Source: Akkermansiaceae bacterium UBA4145 (GTDB lineage: Bacteria > Verrucomicrobiota > Verrucomicrobiia > Verrucomicrobiales > Akkermansiaceae). From it: 19,231 nt of DNA. The DNA is taken from positions 1-19,231 of the forward strand of contig DFWB01000246.1 in assembly GCA_002380675.1 (NCBI GenBank). The letters run 5' to 3'. Below are positions 1-7,751 of this stretch, piece after piece (positions within the stretch are counted from its first letter, which is position 1; every line of letters starts with the position of its first letter). The translations under genes and the position numbers were made by a program. The notes under the pieces were generated by a model, which saw nothing but the letters and a program-made list of their open reading frames with translations, was not told the origin of the DNA and did no database searches.

Positions 1-2151
1 CACGCGGTTGATTACTGGCAGGTCCTAAAAAATCGCTATGGCGTCATCCTCCTGACCTTCCTTCTTATTTTCATGACGGCGGCCGTGATAACTTACGTGC
101 TGCCTAAGAAATACGAGAGCACTGCGCTTCTGCAGGTTAACCATTCCTTTGTCGAACTGGATCCGCTCAATGGGTCCGTCGGTCAGCCCATGACCGGGGC
201 TTCACCGTCTCACGCATACATACAGAACCAGTTTAAAATTATCGAGTCGGAGATGACCCTTTCCCGGGTTGTAGAACAGCTCGATCTGCCCACCCGCTGG
301 AATGGATTCGACCGGAATATGGCGTTGCTTAAGCTCAAATCGATCCTGAAGACTGAGCAGATTAGAAATACAGATCACATCGAAATCCGCATCCGTCACC
401 AGAACCGTGATGATGCCCGCGACATAGCCAGAGCGATCGCGAAGTCCTACCAGGAAGGGCGAAATGAGGATGAACGTAAACGTGCTGGTGATGCCTTGGA
501 TGCCTTGGAGTCTGAGGTGCGTTCGCAGGAGGACCTCGTTGAGGACAAGCGTCGCCATTTCCACTCGATTGTAAGAGCCGTAGGGATTCCTTATATCGAG
601 GGAGTGCTTACGAGCGGCCGAATGGGCCAGAGTGAAGAAACGATTCTGAGAACTGCAGAAATGCAGCAGTTTACCGCTGAGGAAAAGAAGGGTCAGCTTG
701 AGAACCAGATTGAACAATTGCTCACCCTGCGGGATGACGAGCTCGTTGACTTTGCAGAGGGGCTTCAGTTGCCTGGGAGCCAAGTGCCCGTCTTGCGGGC
801 CCGGTATCAGGAGGGCAAGGTGAATATTGCGGCCCTTGAGGCCTCAGGCTTGGGGCGGAAGCATCCGTCTGTCGATATGGCCTATATCGCCCAGGAAAAA
901 TTAAGTGAGGATCTTAAGTCTTCGGTAGTTGTTCTCAGGGAATTGCTGAAAACGCAGCTGAATCTTGTTAACGGGCAACTGGAAAAAATCAAAGACAGGG
1001 TAGAGGATCGACGCTTCGATGCGGTTGACAAAGCCCTGCAATCGCAGGACTACGTTGAGGCAAAACAGGATTACGAGACAGCAAAGGCGATGCTGTCCCA
1101 GATGAAGTTAACGAATTCGGCACGCCGGATTGCACTCAAAATCCCCAAGACTCCGATTACCATTCTTGAGGAAGCGAAGATCGGAATGGACCCGGTATAC
1201 CCAAAGGTCACCCTGTTTCTCTCTCTGGGTGCCGCGGTGGGATTGATCTTCGGTATCGCGATAGCGTTCTCTCTTGAATACCTCGATACCTCGGTCAAGA
1301 CCCTTGAAGATGTGGAGCGTTACCTGCAGGTGCCGGTCCTGGCAGTGATTCCCACTGATGTTGGTGTGTTGCACAAGCAGAGTGGAATGAGTCCTGATGC
1401 AGAGGCCTACCGGATCTTAAGAACCAACATTGAGTTTAATCGTAATAACCCTGAGGATAACAGTATCACCATAATATCTGGAGGAGCTGGAGAGGGAAAA
1501 TCGACCACTCTGGTCAATCTGGCGTATGTCTGCGCTCAGGGTGGGTATACGACGCTTATGATCGACGCGGACCTTCGCAGGCCGAACGTTCATACCTTTT
1601 TCGATATCAACAACTCGGTTGGCCTCAGTAATTATCTCACAACGGATCTGATGTTGGAGGATGTGATCCTTCAAACTCCGGTGGACAACCTCTACTTCCT
1701 GCCGTCGGGGATTCTCCCTGCGGATGCAGCTGGGCTTTTGAACTCGCGGCGGATGTCAGAACTCATCCAAGACGTGAAACAGAGGTTCGATCTCGTTCTG
1801 GTTGACTCTCCGCCGATCCTTGGAGTGAGTGATGCATCAGTGTTAGCCTCAGAGGTGGATCTCACGATGATCGTGGTTCAGCACCGGAAGCTTCCGCGGA
1901 ACATGCTGGTAAGGGTGAAGGAAGCGGTTGAAAACGTCGGCGGCCATGTCATCGGAGTTGTTCTTAACAATGTAGATGTTCGGAGTGACAGCCAGTACCA
2001 GTACTATACCAGCTATTATACGTATTATGCTCCCTCTGCAGATTCAGATCCAGTGCCCACGGTTGGGGTGAAAGCCTCAGGAGCCAGCGCGGCGATTGAA
2101 TCTACGGTGGCGGCCAATGATGCGGATGAGGATGAAGGTCTCACCTACTAG
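1..2151 (+). CDS. Wzz/BY-kinase fusion (polysaccharide co-polymerase with tyrosine autokinase), 5'-partial
   Basis: Inner-membrane protein of exopolysaccharide synthesis. The Wzz part controls chain assembly and the cytoplasmic ATPase is a bacterial tyrosine kinase. The frame is open from the first base, and the residues before the first ATG (HAVDYWQVLKNRYGVILL) are typical Wzz N-terminus, so the gene starts outside the window. TM1 lies at about nt 37-100. A long periplasmic, partly coiled-coil stretch follows, then a proline-bearing segment and TM2 near 1201-1275. The kinase has Walker A (SGGAGEGKST, about 1477-1506), Walker A' (LMIDADLRRP, 1555-1584) and Walker B (LVLVDSPP, about 1792-1815). 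Seven tyrosines fall within 11 residues at 1996-2028, the usual autophosphorylation cluster. The gene for a small Wza-like export protein follows 62 nt downstream. The family call is firm; the specific polymer is unknown. Confidence 0.93.
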   Translation, partial: HAVDYWQVLKNRYGVILLTFLLIFMTAAVITYVLPKKYESTALLQVNHSFVELDPLNGSVGQPMTGASPSHAYIQNQFKIIESEMTLSRVVEQLDLPTRWNGFDRNMALLKLKSILKTEQIRNTDHIEIRIRHQNRDDARDIARAIAKSYQEGRNEDERKRAGDALDALESEVRSQEDLVEDKRRHFHSIVRAVGIPYIEGVLTSGRMGQSEETILRTAEMQQFTAEEKKGQLENQIEQLLTLRDDELVDFAEGLQLPGSQVPVLRARYQEGKVNIAALEASGLGRKHPSVDMAYIAQEKLSEDLKSSVVVLRELLKTQLNLVNGQLEKIKDRVEDRRFDAVDKALQSQDYVEAKQDYETAKAMLSQMKLTNSARRIALKIPKTPITILEEAKIGMDPVYPKVTLFLSLGAAVGLIFGIAIAFSLEYLDTSVKTLEDVERYLQVPVLAVIPTDVGVLHKQSGMSPDAEAYRILRTNIEFNRNNPEDNSITIISGGAGEGKSTTLVNLAYVCAQGGYTTLMIDADLRRPNVHTFFDINNSVGLSNYLTTDLMLEDVILQTPVDNLYFLPSGILPADAAGLLNSRRMSELIQDVKQRFDLVLVDSPPILGVSDASVLASEVDLTMIVVQHRKLPRNMLVRVKEAVENVGGHVIGVVLNNVDVRSDSQYQYYTSYYTYYAPSADSDPVPTVGVKASGASAAIESTVAANDADEDEGLTY

Positions 2152-2213
2152 CAGAACTTCTGACAACCCACTTCGCCTTTTTCCTATCGTCTATCACTAA
2201 CATTGTTTCCTTT

Positions 2214-2774
2214 ATGAAAACTCTTCTCAAGCATGCCATTGTCCTTCTGATACTTCTTCCTGCATCTCTGCATGCCCAGATTGAAGCTGGAGGAGCAATC
2301 AAGATTGCCATTCAGGGAGTTCCCGTCGGAGAGCAGGGGAGGATCAATGGCAGCTATCCGGTTTCCGATAAGGGCTACATCACGATGTGGAAGATTGGCA
2401 CCATCAAGGTCGTGGGAAGTGAAACAGATGTGCTGGCACGAAAAATAGAGGCAGCTTACAAAGACGCTGAAATCTACACCAGCCCCGTGATTCAGATTTT
2501 GGCCGACTCAGGTGACAGCATCACAGTTCAGATGGTAACGGTGGGCGGAAAAGTGCGGGCACCAGGGCCAAAGCCCTACAGAAAGGGGATGACTTTGTAT
2601 CAGGCAGTCATGTCAGCAGGGGGGCCGACTGAGTTTGGCGCGGTGAACAGGATCAGTCTTTTCCGAAATGGAAAGCGCTATATCTATGATCTGAACAAGG
2701 GAGAGCACAAACTGCTCAAGCTTTATCCGAAGGATACGTTGGATATTCCTCAGAAAACGGTGTTTGGTAATTAG
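2214..2774 (+). CDS. Small Wza-like polysaccharide export protein (Poly_export plus SLBB-like)
   Basis: Predicted periplasmic or outer-membrane part of a polysaccharide export channel. The 186-residue product begins with a signal peptide (MKTLLKHAIVLLILLPASLHAQ). A Poly_export-like region follows at about residues 25-100 (VSDKGYITMWKIGTIKV), then an SLBB-like region at about 105-180 (VTVGGKVRAPGPKPYRKGMTLYQAVMSAGG). It has no lipobox cysteine and no C-terminal amphipathic helix, so it is about half the length of E. coli Wza and cannot form the whole Wza pore as in that protein. It lies directly after the Wzz/kinase gene, matching a Wza-Wzc functional pair. No Shine-Dalgarno sequence is visible before the ATG; the preceding bases are pyrimidine-rich (gtttccttt). 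The family assignment is good; the role as channel or accessory is inference. Confidence 0.85.
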   Translation: MKTLLKHAIVLLILLPASLHAQIEAGGAIKIAIQGVPVGEQGRINGSYPVSDKGYITMWKIGTIKVVGSETDVLARKIEAAYKDAEIYTSPVIQILADSGDSITVQMVTVGGKVRAPGPKPYRKGMTLYQAVMSAGGPTEFGAVNRISLFRNGKRYIYDLNKGEHKLLKLYPKDTLDIPQKTVFGN

Positions 2775-2871
2775 GGAGGCGCACGAGGGTCTCCGTGAAT
2801 CCACTGATTCTTGGTGTCCTTGGCGGCTGTCAGTCCAGTGATTCTCGAAGTTGCAACTTTACGCTGATGGA

Positions 2872-3636
2872 ATGAAGACAAATTGCTTCAAGAGAAAGGC
2901 GCTCCTAGCGTGCTTGCCGATCATCATTGTAGCAATAGGAGGAGAAATATTTGCGCAGGTTGAAGGTCCTGATAGACCGGGAAAAGATGAATTGCCGGAA
3001 TTGCCGGAAGGGATGATCGAGTCCCTGGGACACGAAGACTTTAAGAAGCGCCATGCGGGTCAGAGGGAGTTGCTTATGTGGGGCAAGGAAGATCTTCAAG
3101 GAAGTATCAAGGTGCTTTACCGCATTTACAGGCAGGCAGACAATCCAGAGGTGCGCCTTCGGAGCAGAGAGGTTTTAAAGGCATTGGTTATCCTCAAACA
3201 GCCTCTTCCGGGCCAAGGATATCTGGGTATCCAGATGGATACTGCTCGATGGAAAGATGAGGAAGGTATGCTGCGGCCGGCCGTGCTCATCACAGAGGTT
3301 CGGAAGGGAACAGCAGCAGACCTTGCCAAACTCAAGGCAGACGATTTGATTACTGGGCTTGATGACGTGCAGTTCGATGACTTGGCTCCGACTCGGCGTC
3401 TTGCCGACTATATTAAATCGAAGGGTCCGGGAGATAAGATCATACTCAAGGTAAAGCGCGGAAAGGAGCATCTCGAGCTCACGGCGTCTCTCCGGCGGCG
3501 CCCCGCCGCCCTCGACGAAATCGTCCAGTGGGGAGTGCTTCCTGTTTTGCCGCAGGAAACCGAGATGGATGAAGATTACTTTCAAGAATGGCTTAAGAAA
3601 CAGAGGAAGAAGGATAGAAACTCTCCTAAAGGTTGA
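2872..3636 (+). CDS. Secreted protein with a HEAT-like segment and a PDZ domain
   Basis: A 254-residue exported protein of unknown specific function. I chose the ATG at 2872 because it opens directly into a signal peptide (MKTNCFKRKALLACLPIII, cleavage after about IFAQ). An in-frame TTG at 2851 would only add seven residues. Residues of roughly 45-105 look like a short HEAT-type helical pair (FKKRHAGQRELL, VRLRSREVLKAL). Residues of about 110-215 are PDZ-like, with the carboxylate-loop-like GYLGIQM and the core ADLAKLKADDLITGLDD. There is no protease triad, so it is an adaptor or substrate-binding protein rather than an HtrA enzyme. The C-terminus is charged (KKQRKKDRNSPKG). It lies 111 nt upstream of prc, a PDZ-containing protease, so a partnership is conceivable but not shown by the sequence. 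Confidence 0.8.
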   Translation: MKTNCFKRKALLACLPIIIVAIGGEIFAQVEGPDRPGKDELPELPEGMIESLGHEDFKKRHAGQRELLMWGKEDLQGSIKVLYRIYRQADNPEVRLRSREVLKALVILKQPLPGQGYLGIQMDTARWKDEEGMLRPAVLITEVRKGTAADLAKLKADDLITGLDDVQFDDLAPTRRLADYIKSKGPGDKIILKVKRGKEHLELTASLRRRPAALDEIVQWGVLPVLPQETEMDEDYFQEWLKKQRKKDRNSPKG

Positions 3637-3747
3637 GCAGAAAGGGCTTCCTGCCTCTCTGGGTCGGGGAAAGAAATCGACAAATCATCCGCCATCGTAG
3701 AGTGTGGGGTCACTTTCAAGGTCTTTCCGAATCTGGTAAACGGCACA

Positions 3748-5988
3748 ATGAACATGGTTCGTAATTCATCCACCCTGGCAGCTCTGGCAGCTGCTTTGAT
3801 CGGCACAGTTTCCCTGCCGATCCATGCCAAGACCGACTTCAATGTCGTGGGCCGGGAAATGGCGGGAATGTTACAGAACAGTCACTATGCACGAATCCAG
3901 TTCAATGCTGATCTGAGTAACAAGATCCTCACGGATTATCTGGCTGATCTTGATTCTGCGAGGCTCTACTTCACGCAGCAGGATGTTGATGCGTTTGAAA
4001 AAAAATATGGGAGGCGTCTCCACGAGCTCCTTATTAAGGGTCGCTGCATGGAGCCGGCCAATGAGATCTACAAGGTGTTTTCCCAACGTGTTGGAGAACG
4101 AGTAGATTACGCCAAGAAGCTGCTGAAGACCGCGGAGTTCAGTTTTGATTCTACAAAGTCGGTGATGCGGACACGAAAGGACGCGGATTGGCCCTCAAGT
4201 CAGCAGGCAGCGGAAGAACTATGGAAAATACAGATAGAGGAGGCACTTCTTTCTGAGATTCTCAGAAGGGATGCAGTCAAACGGCTTGCAGAGGAGCAAG
4301 GAAAGAAAGATCCCCTTGCAGAGGATAAGAGCCCTCAAGAGAAAATTGCTCAGCGTTACGACCGCTTTCTGCGAAGTATTGGGGAAGCTGATGAGGAAGA
4401 CGTTGCGAACTATTTCCTAAGTGCCGTAGCTGCAGCCCATGACCCACATACAGACTACATGAGCACCCGGGAAATGGAGCGGTTCCGGTCTGGAATGTCC
4501 AACTCCCTTGTGGGAATTGGCGCCCTACTCCAGGCGGAGGATGATGGTGCCACCAAGATCATGGGTATTGTAGTGGGCGGTCCTGCAGATAAGCAGGGTG
4601 AATTGAAGCTCAACGATCGGATCGTCGGGGTGGACTCCCTTAACAAGGGTGACGTGGTCGATATCATGTATATGAAGATTGATCATGTGGTAGAGATGAT
4701 CAGGGGGAAAGTGGATACCGAAGTGCGACTTAAGGTTGAGCCTTCTGATGGTGCTCCGGGGGAAGTGAGATTCATTACGATCAAGCGAGGGCGGGTTGAA
4801 CTGAAGGATGAGCTTGCCAGCGCAGAGGTAATCGAGATGAAGCATGGCGCGGGACAGCGCAGGATTGGTTGGCTGCAACTGCCCTCTTTCTACATGGATT
4901 TTGATGATGGTGATCCCAGTGTCTCAGCGGATGTCCAGAAGTTGCTGAACAGACTCAATCAGGAGAAGATTGATGGTCTGGTTCTGGATCTCAGGCGAAA
5001 TGGTGGAGGATCCCTCGAGGAAGTTCGGCGGATCACGGGGTTCTTTGTTGGAAGGGGCCCGGTCGTGCAGATTAAGGACACTATCGGGCGGATCGAGTCC
5101 AAGGAGGCACTGTTCAGGGAGCCAGTTTACAAAGGACCTCTCATGGTCGTTACCGACAAATCAAGCGCCTCAGCAAGTGAGATTCTCGCAGGAGCTTTAC
5201 AGGACTACAACCGCGCGGTGATTGTGGGAGATAGTTCGACCTTCGGGAAAGGAACTGTGCAGCAGCCAATGGAAATCGGGCGCTACTTCCGTTTCTTTGA
5301 AGACAACACCAGAGCTGGATATCTCAAGACAACCATTCAGAAGTTCTACCGGGTCTCTGGAAGCTCAACTCAGAAGCTTGGAGTCGAGCCTGATATCGTA
5401 CTCCCCTCGGTAACTGATGCTCTGGAAATTGGAGAGGCCTATCTCGACCACCCTCTTGATCATGATTTAATTCGGGAGGCTCCAAATTTCAAACCGCGAA
5501 ACAGGAACGACCTTTTCATTCCGATATTGAAGGAGCGTAATGAAGCACGAGTCAAGAAGGCGAAGGACTTCCAATATGTCGTTGAGGATGTTGCCAGGAC
5601 CAAGCAGCGGATCGCTGCCAATGCGGTTTCTTTGAATCGAGCCAAGCGGGAAGCGGAATTGTCGGATTCAGAAAAGCGGAGAAAAGATCGGAACGTGGAG
5701 CGCCGGGAGCGGTTTGCGCAAATGGAAGCCGCCGATCGCCAGCATTTGAAATTCTATCGCCTCACTCTGGATAACCTCAAAGTGGATAGTCTTCCGGAAG
5801 TAGATCGTGAGAAGGATGCACAAGCCTTCATGCGCCGCGCGAAGGATAAGGAGGATGCCTTGGACGACACGCCGCTTTGGCCCAGTGGCCTGGATCCAGT
5901 GAAGAGGGAATCTCTTTCGATCGTGGCGGATCTCGTCGAGCAAATCGACAAGGCCACGACAGTAGGTATTCTCCCTGCGGCTGAGTAG
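3748..5988 (+). CDS. prc: Tail-specific (C-terminal processing) periplasmic protease Prc, S41 family
   Basis: Periplasmic serine protease that recognises unstructured C-termini and degrades or trims envelope proteins; in E. coli Prc acts on cell-wall hydrolases and FtsI. The 746-residue product has an N-terminal signal peptide (ending SLPIHA). The Prc-type N-terminal helical domain (SHYARIQFNADLSNKILTDY) comes next, then a PDZ domain at about residues 250-345 (VGIGALLQAEDDGATKIMGI), the S41 core at about 370-560, and a charged C-terminal DUF3340-like region. The Ser-Lys dyad is visible. The nucleophile is Ser475 in SSASASEIL (codon 5170-5172) and the general base is Lys501 in TFGKGTVQQ (codon 5248-5250). 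Length and domain order match full Prc rather than short CtpA. No clear ribosome-binding site precedes the ATG. yggS follows after 22 nt, suggesting co-transcription. Confidence 0.95.
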   Translation: MNMVRNSSTLAALAAALIGTVSLPIHAKTDFNVVGREMAGMLQNSHYARIQFNADLSNKILTDYLADLDSARLYFTQQDVDAFEKKYGRRLHELLIKGRCMEPANEIYKVFSQRVGERVDYAKKLLKTAEFSFDSTKSVMRTRKDADWPSSQQAAEELWKIQIEEALLSEILRRDAVKRLAEEQGKKDPLAEDKSPQEKIAQRYDRFLRSIGEADEEDVANYFLSAVAAAHDPHTDYMSTREMERFRSGMSNSLVGIGALLQAEDDGATKIMGIVVGGPADKQGELKLNDRIVGVDSLNKGDVVDIMYMKIDHVVEMIRGKVDTEVRLKVEPSDGAPGEVRFITIKRGRVELKDELASAEVIEMKHGAGQRRIGWLQLPSFYMDFDDGDPSVSADVQKLLNRLNQEKIDGLVLDLRRNGGGSLEEVRRITGFFVGRGPVVQIKDTIGRIESKEALFREPVYKGPLMVVTDKSSASASEILAGALQDYNRAVIVGDSSTFGKGTVQQPMEIGRYFRFFEDNTRAGYLKTTIQKFYRVSGSSTQKLGVEPDIVLPSVTDALEIGEAYLDHPLDHDLIREAPNFKPRNRNDLFIPILKERNEARVKKAKDFQYVVEDVARTKQRIAANAVSLNRAKREAELSDSEKRRKDRNVERRERFAQMEAADRQHLKFYRLTLDNLKVDSLPEVDREKDAQAFMRRAKDKEDALDDTPLWPSGLDPVKRESLSIVADLVEQIDKATTVGILPAAE

Positions 5989-6010
5989 CAGAACCCGGGC
6001 CTTTGGTGCT

Positions 6011-6715
6011 ATGGAGAGGAGCGAAATTGTCTCCAACCTCGACACTGTAAGGCAAAGAGTAGCGAAAGCTGCCAGACGATCTGGGCGCTCTCCCTCGGCG
6101 GTGGAATTGCTGGTGGTGTCAAAAACTTGGTCTGCTGAGGTCGTTTCTCATGTCGTAGAATCCGGTCACGAGCTTCTGGGGGAGAATAAACTGCAGGAGG
6201 CTGAGTTAAAGATACCGGATTTACCGCCTTCGGTGCGCTGGCACTTTATCGGGCGTCTGCAGCGGAATAAGGCCCGTAAAGCTTTGGCCCTGTTCGACGC
6301 TATTCACAGTGTCGATACGCTTCGTCTTGCAGCTCATTTGAGCCGAATTGCCGGGGAAATGGGTAAGACTTCAAGAATTTATCTGCAGGTTAATCTGGAT
6401 CGCGAGGAGAGCAAAGGAGGATTCAGCGTGAGCCAACTGCGGGAGGACCTGCCAGAACTGCTTTCGATGCCGCATCTGTATATTGCAGGGTTAATGAGTA
6501 TTCCTCCAGCCGTCGAGGATCCTGAGAAGGCTAGATGCTCATTCCGAAAACTAAGGGAGTTTCGGGACAGTCTGGAAAGTGATGCCGGAGTTGAAATCGA
6601 AGGGCTCAGTATGGGCATGAGTCATGATTTTGAAGTGGCAATTGAAGAGGGCGCAACAATTGTCCGGGTTGGATCATCCATTTTTGGTCCAAGAATCCAG
6701 AAGGGTCTATCGTAG
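6011..6715 (+). CDS. yggS: YggS-family pyridoxal-phosphate-binding protein (PLP homeostasis)
   Basis: Cytosolic single-domain alanine-racemase-fold protein that binds pyridoxal 5'-phosphate. Family members control free PLP and amino/keto-acid balance and have no known catalytic turnover. The 234-residue length is normal for the family. The Schiff-base lysine is Lys38 in LLVVSKTW. Other family marks are HELLGENKLQEAELK, WHFIGRLQRNKARK, the signature LSMGMSHDFEVAIEEGAT and the phosphate-binding end IVRVGSSIFGPR. The start at 6011 is the only sensible ATG; no Shine-Dalgarno lies upstream. It sits between prc (22 nt upstream) and a DUF971 gene (14 nt downstream), so the three are probably one transcript. 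This differs from the proC/yggT context common elsewhere. Confidence 0.95.
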   Translation: MERSEIVSNLDTVRQRVAKAARRSGRSPSAVELLVVSKTWSAEVVSHVVESGHELLGENKLQEAELKIPDLPPSVRWHFIGRLQRNKARKALALFDAIHSVDTLRLAAHLSRIAGEMGKTSRIYLQVNLDREESKGGFSVSQLREDLPELLSMPHLYIAGLMSIPPAVEDPEKARCSFRKLREFRDSLESDAGVEIEGLSMGMSHDFEVAIEEGATIVRVGSSIFGPRIQKGLS

Positions 6716-6729
6716 TGCGGGGTTAAAGC

Positions 6730-7050
6730 ATGTTATCGATTATAAATATCGGTCTTGTACAAAACGAACTCGCTATTGCGTGGTCTGATGGGGAAGAAAG
6801 TTTTATACCTATTGAAAGGCTGCGGCGAGCATGCCCCTGTGCGAGTTGTCAGGGTGAACCTGACGCTACCGGACGGGTAGAACGCCCTGAGGTTACTTAT
6901 ACGAGCCGTAGTTTTATACTAAATAGCTACGAGCTTGTCGGCGGTTACGCGCTTCTTGTCCGGTTTGAGGACGGTCATGCGACCGGCATCTATCCCTTTA
7001 AATATCTGCGTGAGCTTTCCGCCCGAACTGGCTTCGAGGAGGAATCGTAA
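6730..7050 (+). CDS. DUF971-domain protein
   Basis: A 106-residue cytosolic protein that is essentially one DUF971 domain. This small fold also forms the N-terminus of gamma-butyrobetaine hydroxylase and occurs alone next to Fe-S or metal-related genes. Family marks are LAIAWSDGEESFIPIERLR, the cysteine cluster CPCASC (Cys35, Cys37, Cys40), which could hold a metal, and the end VRFEDGHATGIYPFKYLREL. No hydroxylase domain is attached. The gene follows yggS by 14 nt. Its stop codon lies inside the left arm of a 10-bp inverted repeat that probably ends the transcript. Molecular function is unknown; the family assignment is secure. Confidence 0.9.
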   Translation: MLSIINIGLVQNELAIAWSDGEESFIPIERLRRACPCASCQGEPDATGRVERPEVTYTSRSFILNSYELVGGYALLVRFEDGHATGIYPFKYLRELSARTGFEEES

Positions 7051-7075
7051 CTTGCTGGGATCCTCGCAAGTTACG
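7046..7075. terminator. Perfect 10-bp inverted repeat between convergent genes, probable bidirectional terminator
   Basis: The arms CGTAACTTGC (7046-7055) and GCAAGTTACG (7066-7075) are perfectly complementary around a 10-nt loop that itself contains GGATCC. It lies between the DUF971 stop (inside the left arm) and the response-regulator stop on the other strand. No T-run follows on either side, so termination efficiency is uncertain; a shared transcript-end hairpin is the likeliest role. Confidence 0.65.
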
Positions 7076-7088
7076 CTGGAGAGGAATG

Positions 7089-7751
7089 CTAGATAATTCC
7101 TTCCCTGAGTGCTTTTGCAACCGCGCCGGTATTCGTGTTGACATGAAGCTTGTCGTAAACGCGGCGGAGGTGGGTCGAAACTGTGTTTACGCTGATACTC
7201 AGGGCATCTGCTATTTCCTTCTTGAGGAGTCCTTCGGCGAGAAGTCTCAGAATTTCCTGCTCTCGTGCGGTGAGGCCGTAGTCTCCTTTTTCGCCTGGTA
7301 ACAAATCGGAGTTGGCAAAGGCATCGAGAACCTTTTTTGCGACTTCCGGGGTCATAGGGGCCCCGCCACCCATGACCTGACGAATGGCTTCCCCGATTTT
7401 GTCGGTGCCCGACGCTTTGAGGACGTAACCTGAAGCCCCAGCACAGACAGCACGAAAGATTTTGTCCGCATCGTCAAAAACGGTGAGGATGATCACCCGG
7501 GTCTCAGGAATAGCTTCTCGGAACTCAGTGAGGGCTGCAATGCCATCGACTCCGGGAAGTTGAACATCCAACAGAATGACGTCTGGAGCCGGATTAGTTT
7601 GAAGTGCTTTGAAAGTAGCCTCCGCAGAGTCAAAGCTGCCTTCGCAAGTCATCCCCTCGAGGCTGTTAATAACTCGCTGAACGTTTCGGCGGAAGACTTC
7701 GTTGTCTTCAACCAGCCAGACTTGAATTTGTTTGGAATGTGATTCGCTCAT
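7089..7751 (-). CDS. NarL/LuxR-family response regulator
   Basis: Cytosolic DNA-binding transcription regulator, partner of the histidine kinase encoded immediately upstream. The receiver domain covers about residues 8-125. It has the acidic pair Glu15-Asp16, the phospho-acceptor Asp62 (VILLDVQLPGVDG), switch residues Thr90 and Tyr109, and Lys112 (YVLKAS). The LuxR-type helix-turn-helix covers about 158-217 (LTAREQEILRLLAEG, with recognition helix VNTVSTHLRRVYDKL). All phosphorylation residues are intact and the 220-residue length is normal. The start codon overlaps the kinase stop codon as ATGA (7748-7751), so translation is coupled. Target genes are not identifiable from the sequence; the divergent DUF6288 gene and the regulator's own promoter are the natural candidates. 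Confidence 0.96.
   Translation of the reverse strand: MSESHSKQIQVWLVEDNEVFRRNVQRVINSLEGMTCEGSFDSAEATFKALQTNPAPDVILLDVQLPGVDGIAALTEFREAIPETRVIILTVFDDADKIFRAVCAGASGYVLKASGTDKIGEAIRQVMGGGAPMTPEVAKKVLDAFANSDLLPGEKGDYGLTAREQEILRLLAEGLLKKEIADALSISVNTVSTHLRRVYDKLHVNTNTGAVAKALREGII

Noticed and set aside
202..783. 193-residue open frame on the minus strand
   Set aside because: It lies wholly inside the Wzz/kinase gene in another frame. It has no ribosome-binding site, and its composition fits an antisense shadow.
2798..2850. Two similar 15-mers (tccactgattcttgg, tccagtgattctcga) before the PDZ gene
   Set aside because: Several mismatches, no clear hairpin or spacing pattern; too weak for a repeat or terminator call.
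2149..5996. TAGCAGAAC shared just after the ends of the Wzz/kinase gene and prc
   Set aside because: Only nine bases including a stop codon, seen twice and with no flanking similarity; chance is enough.
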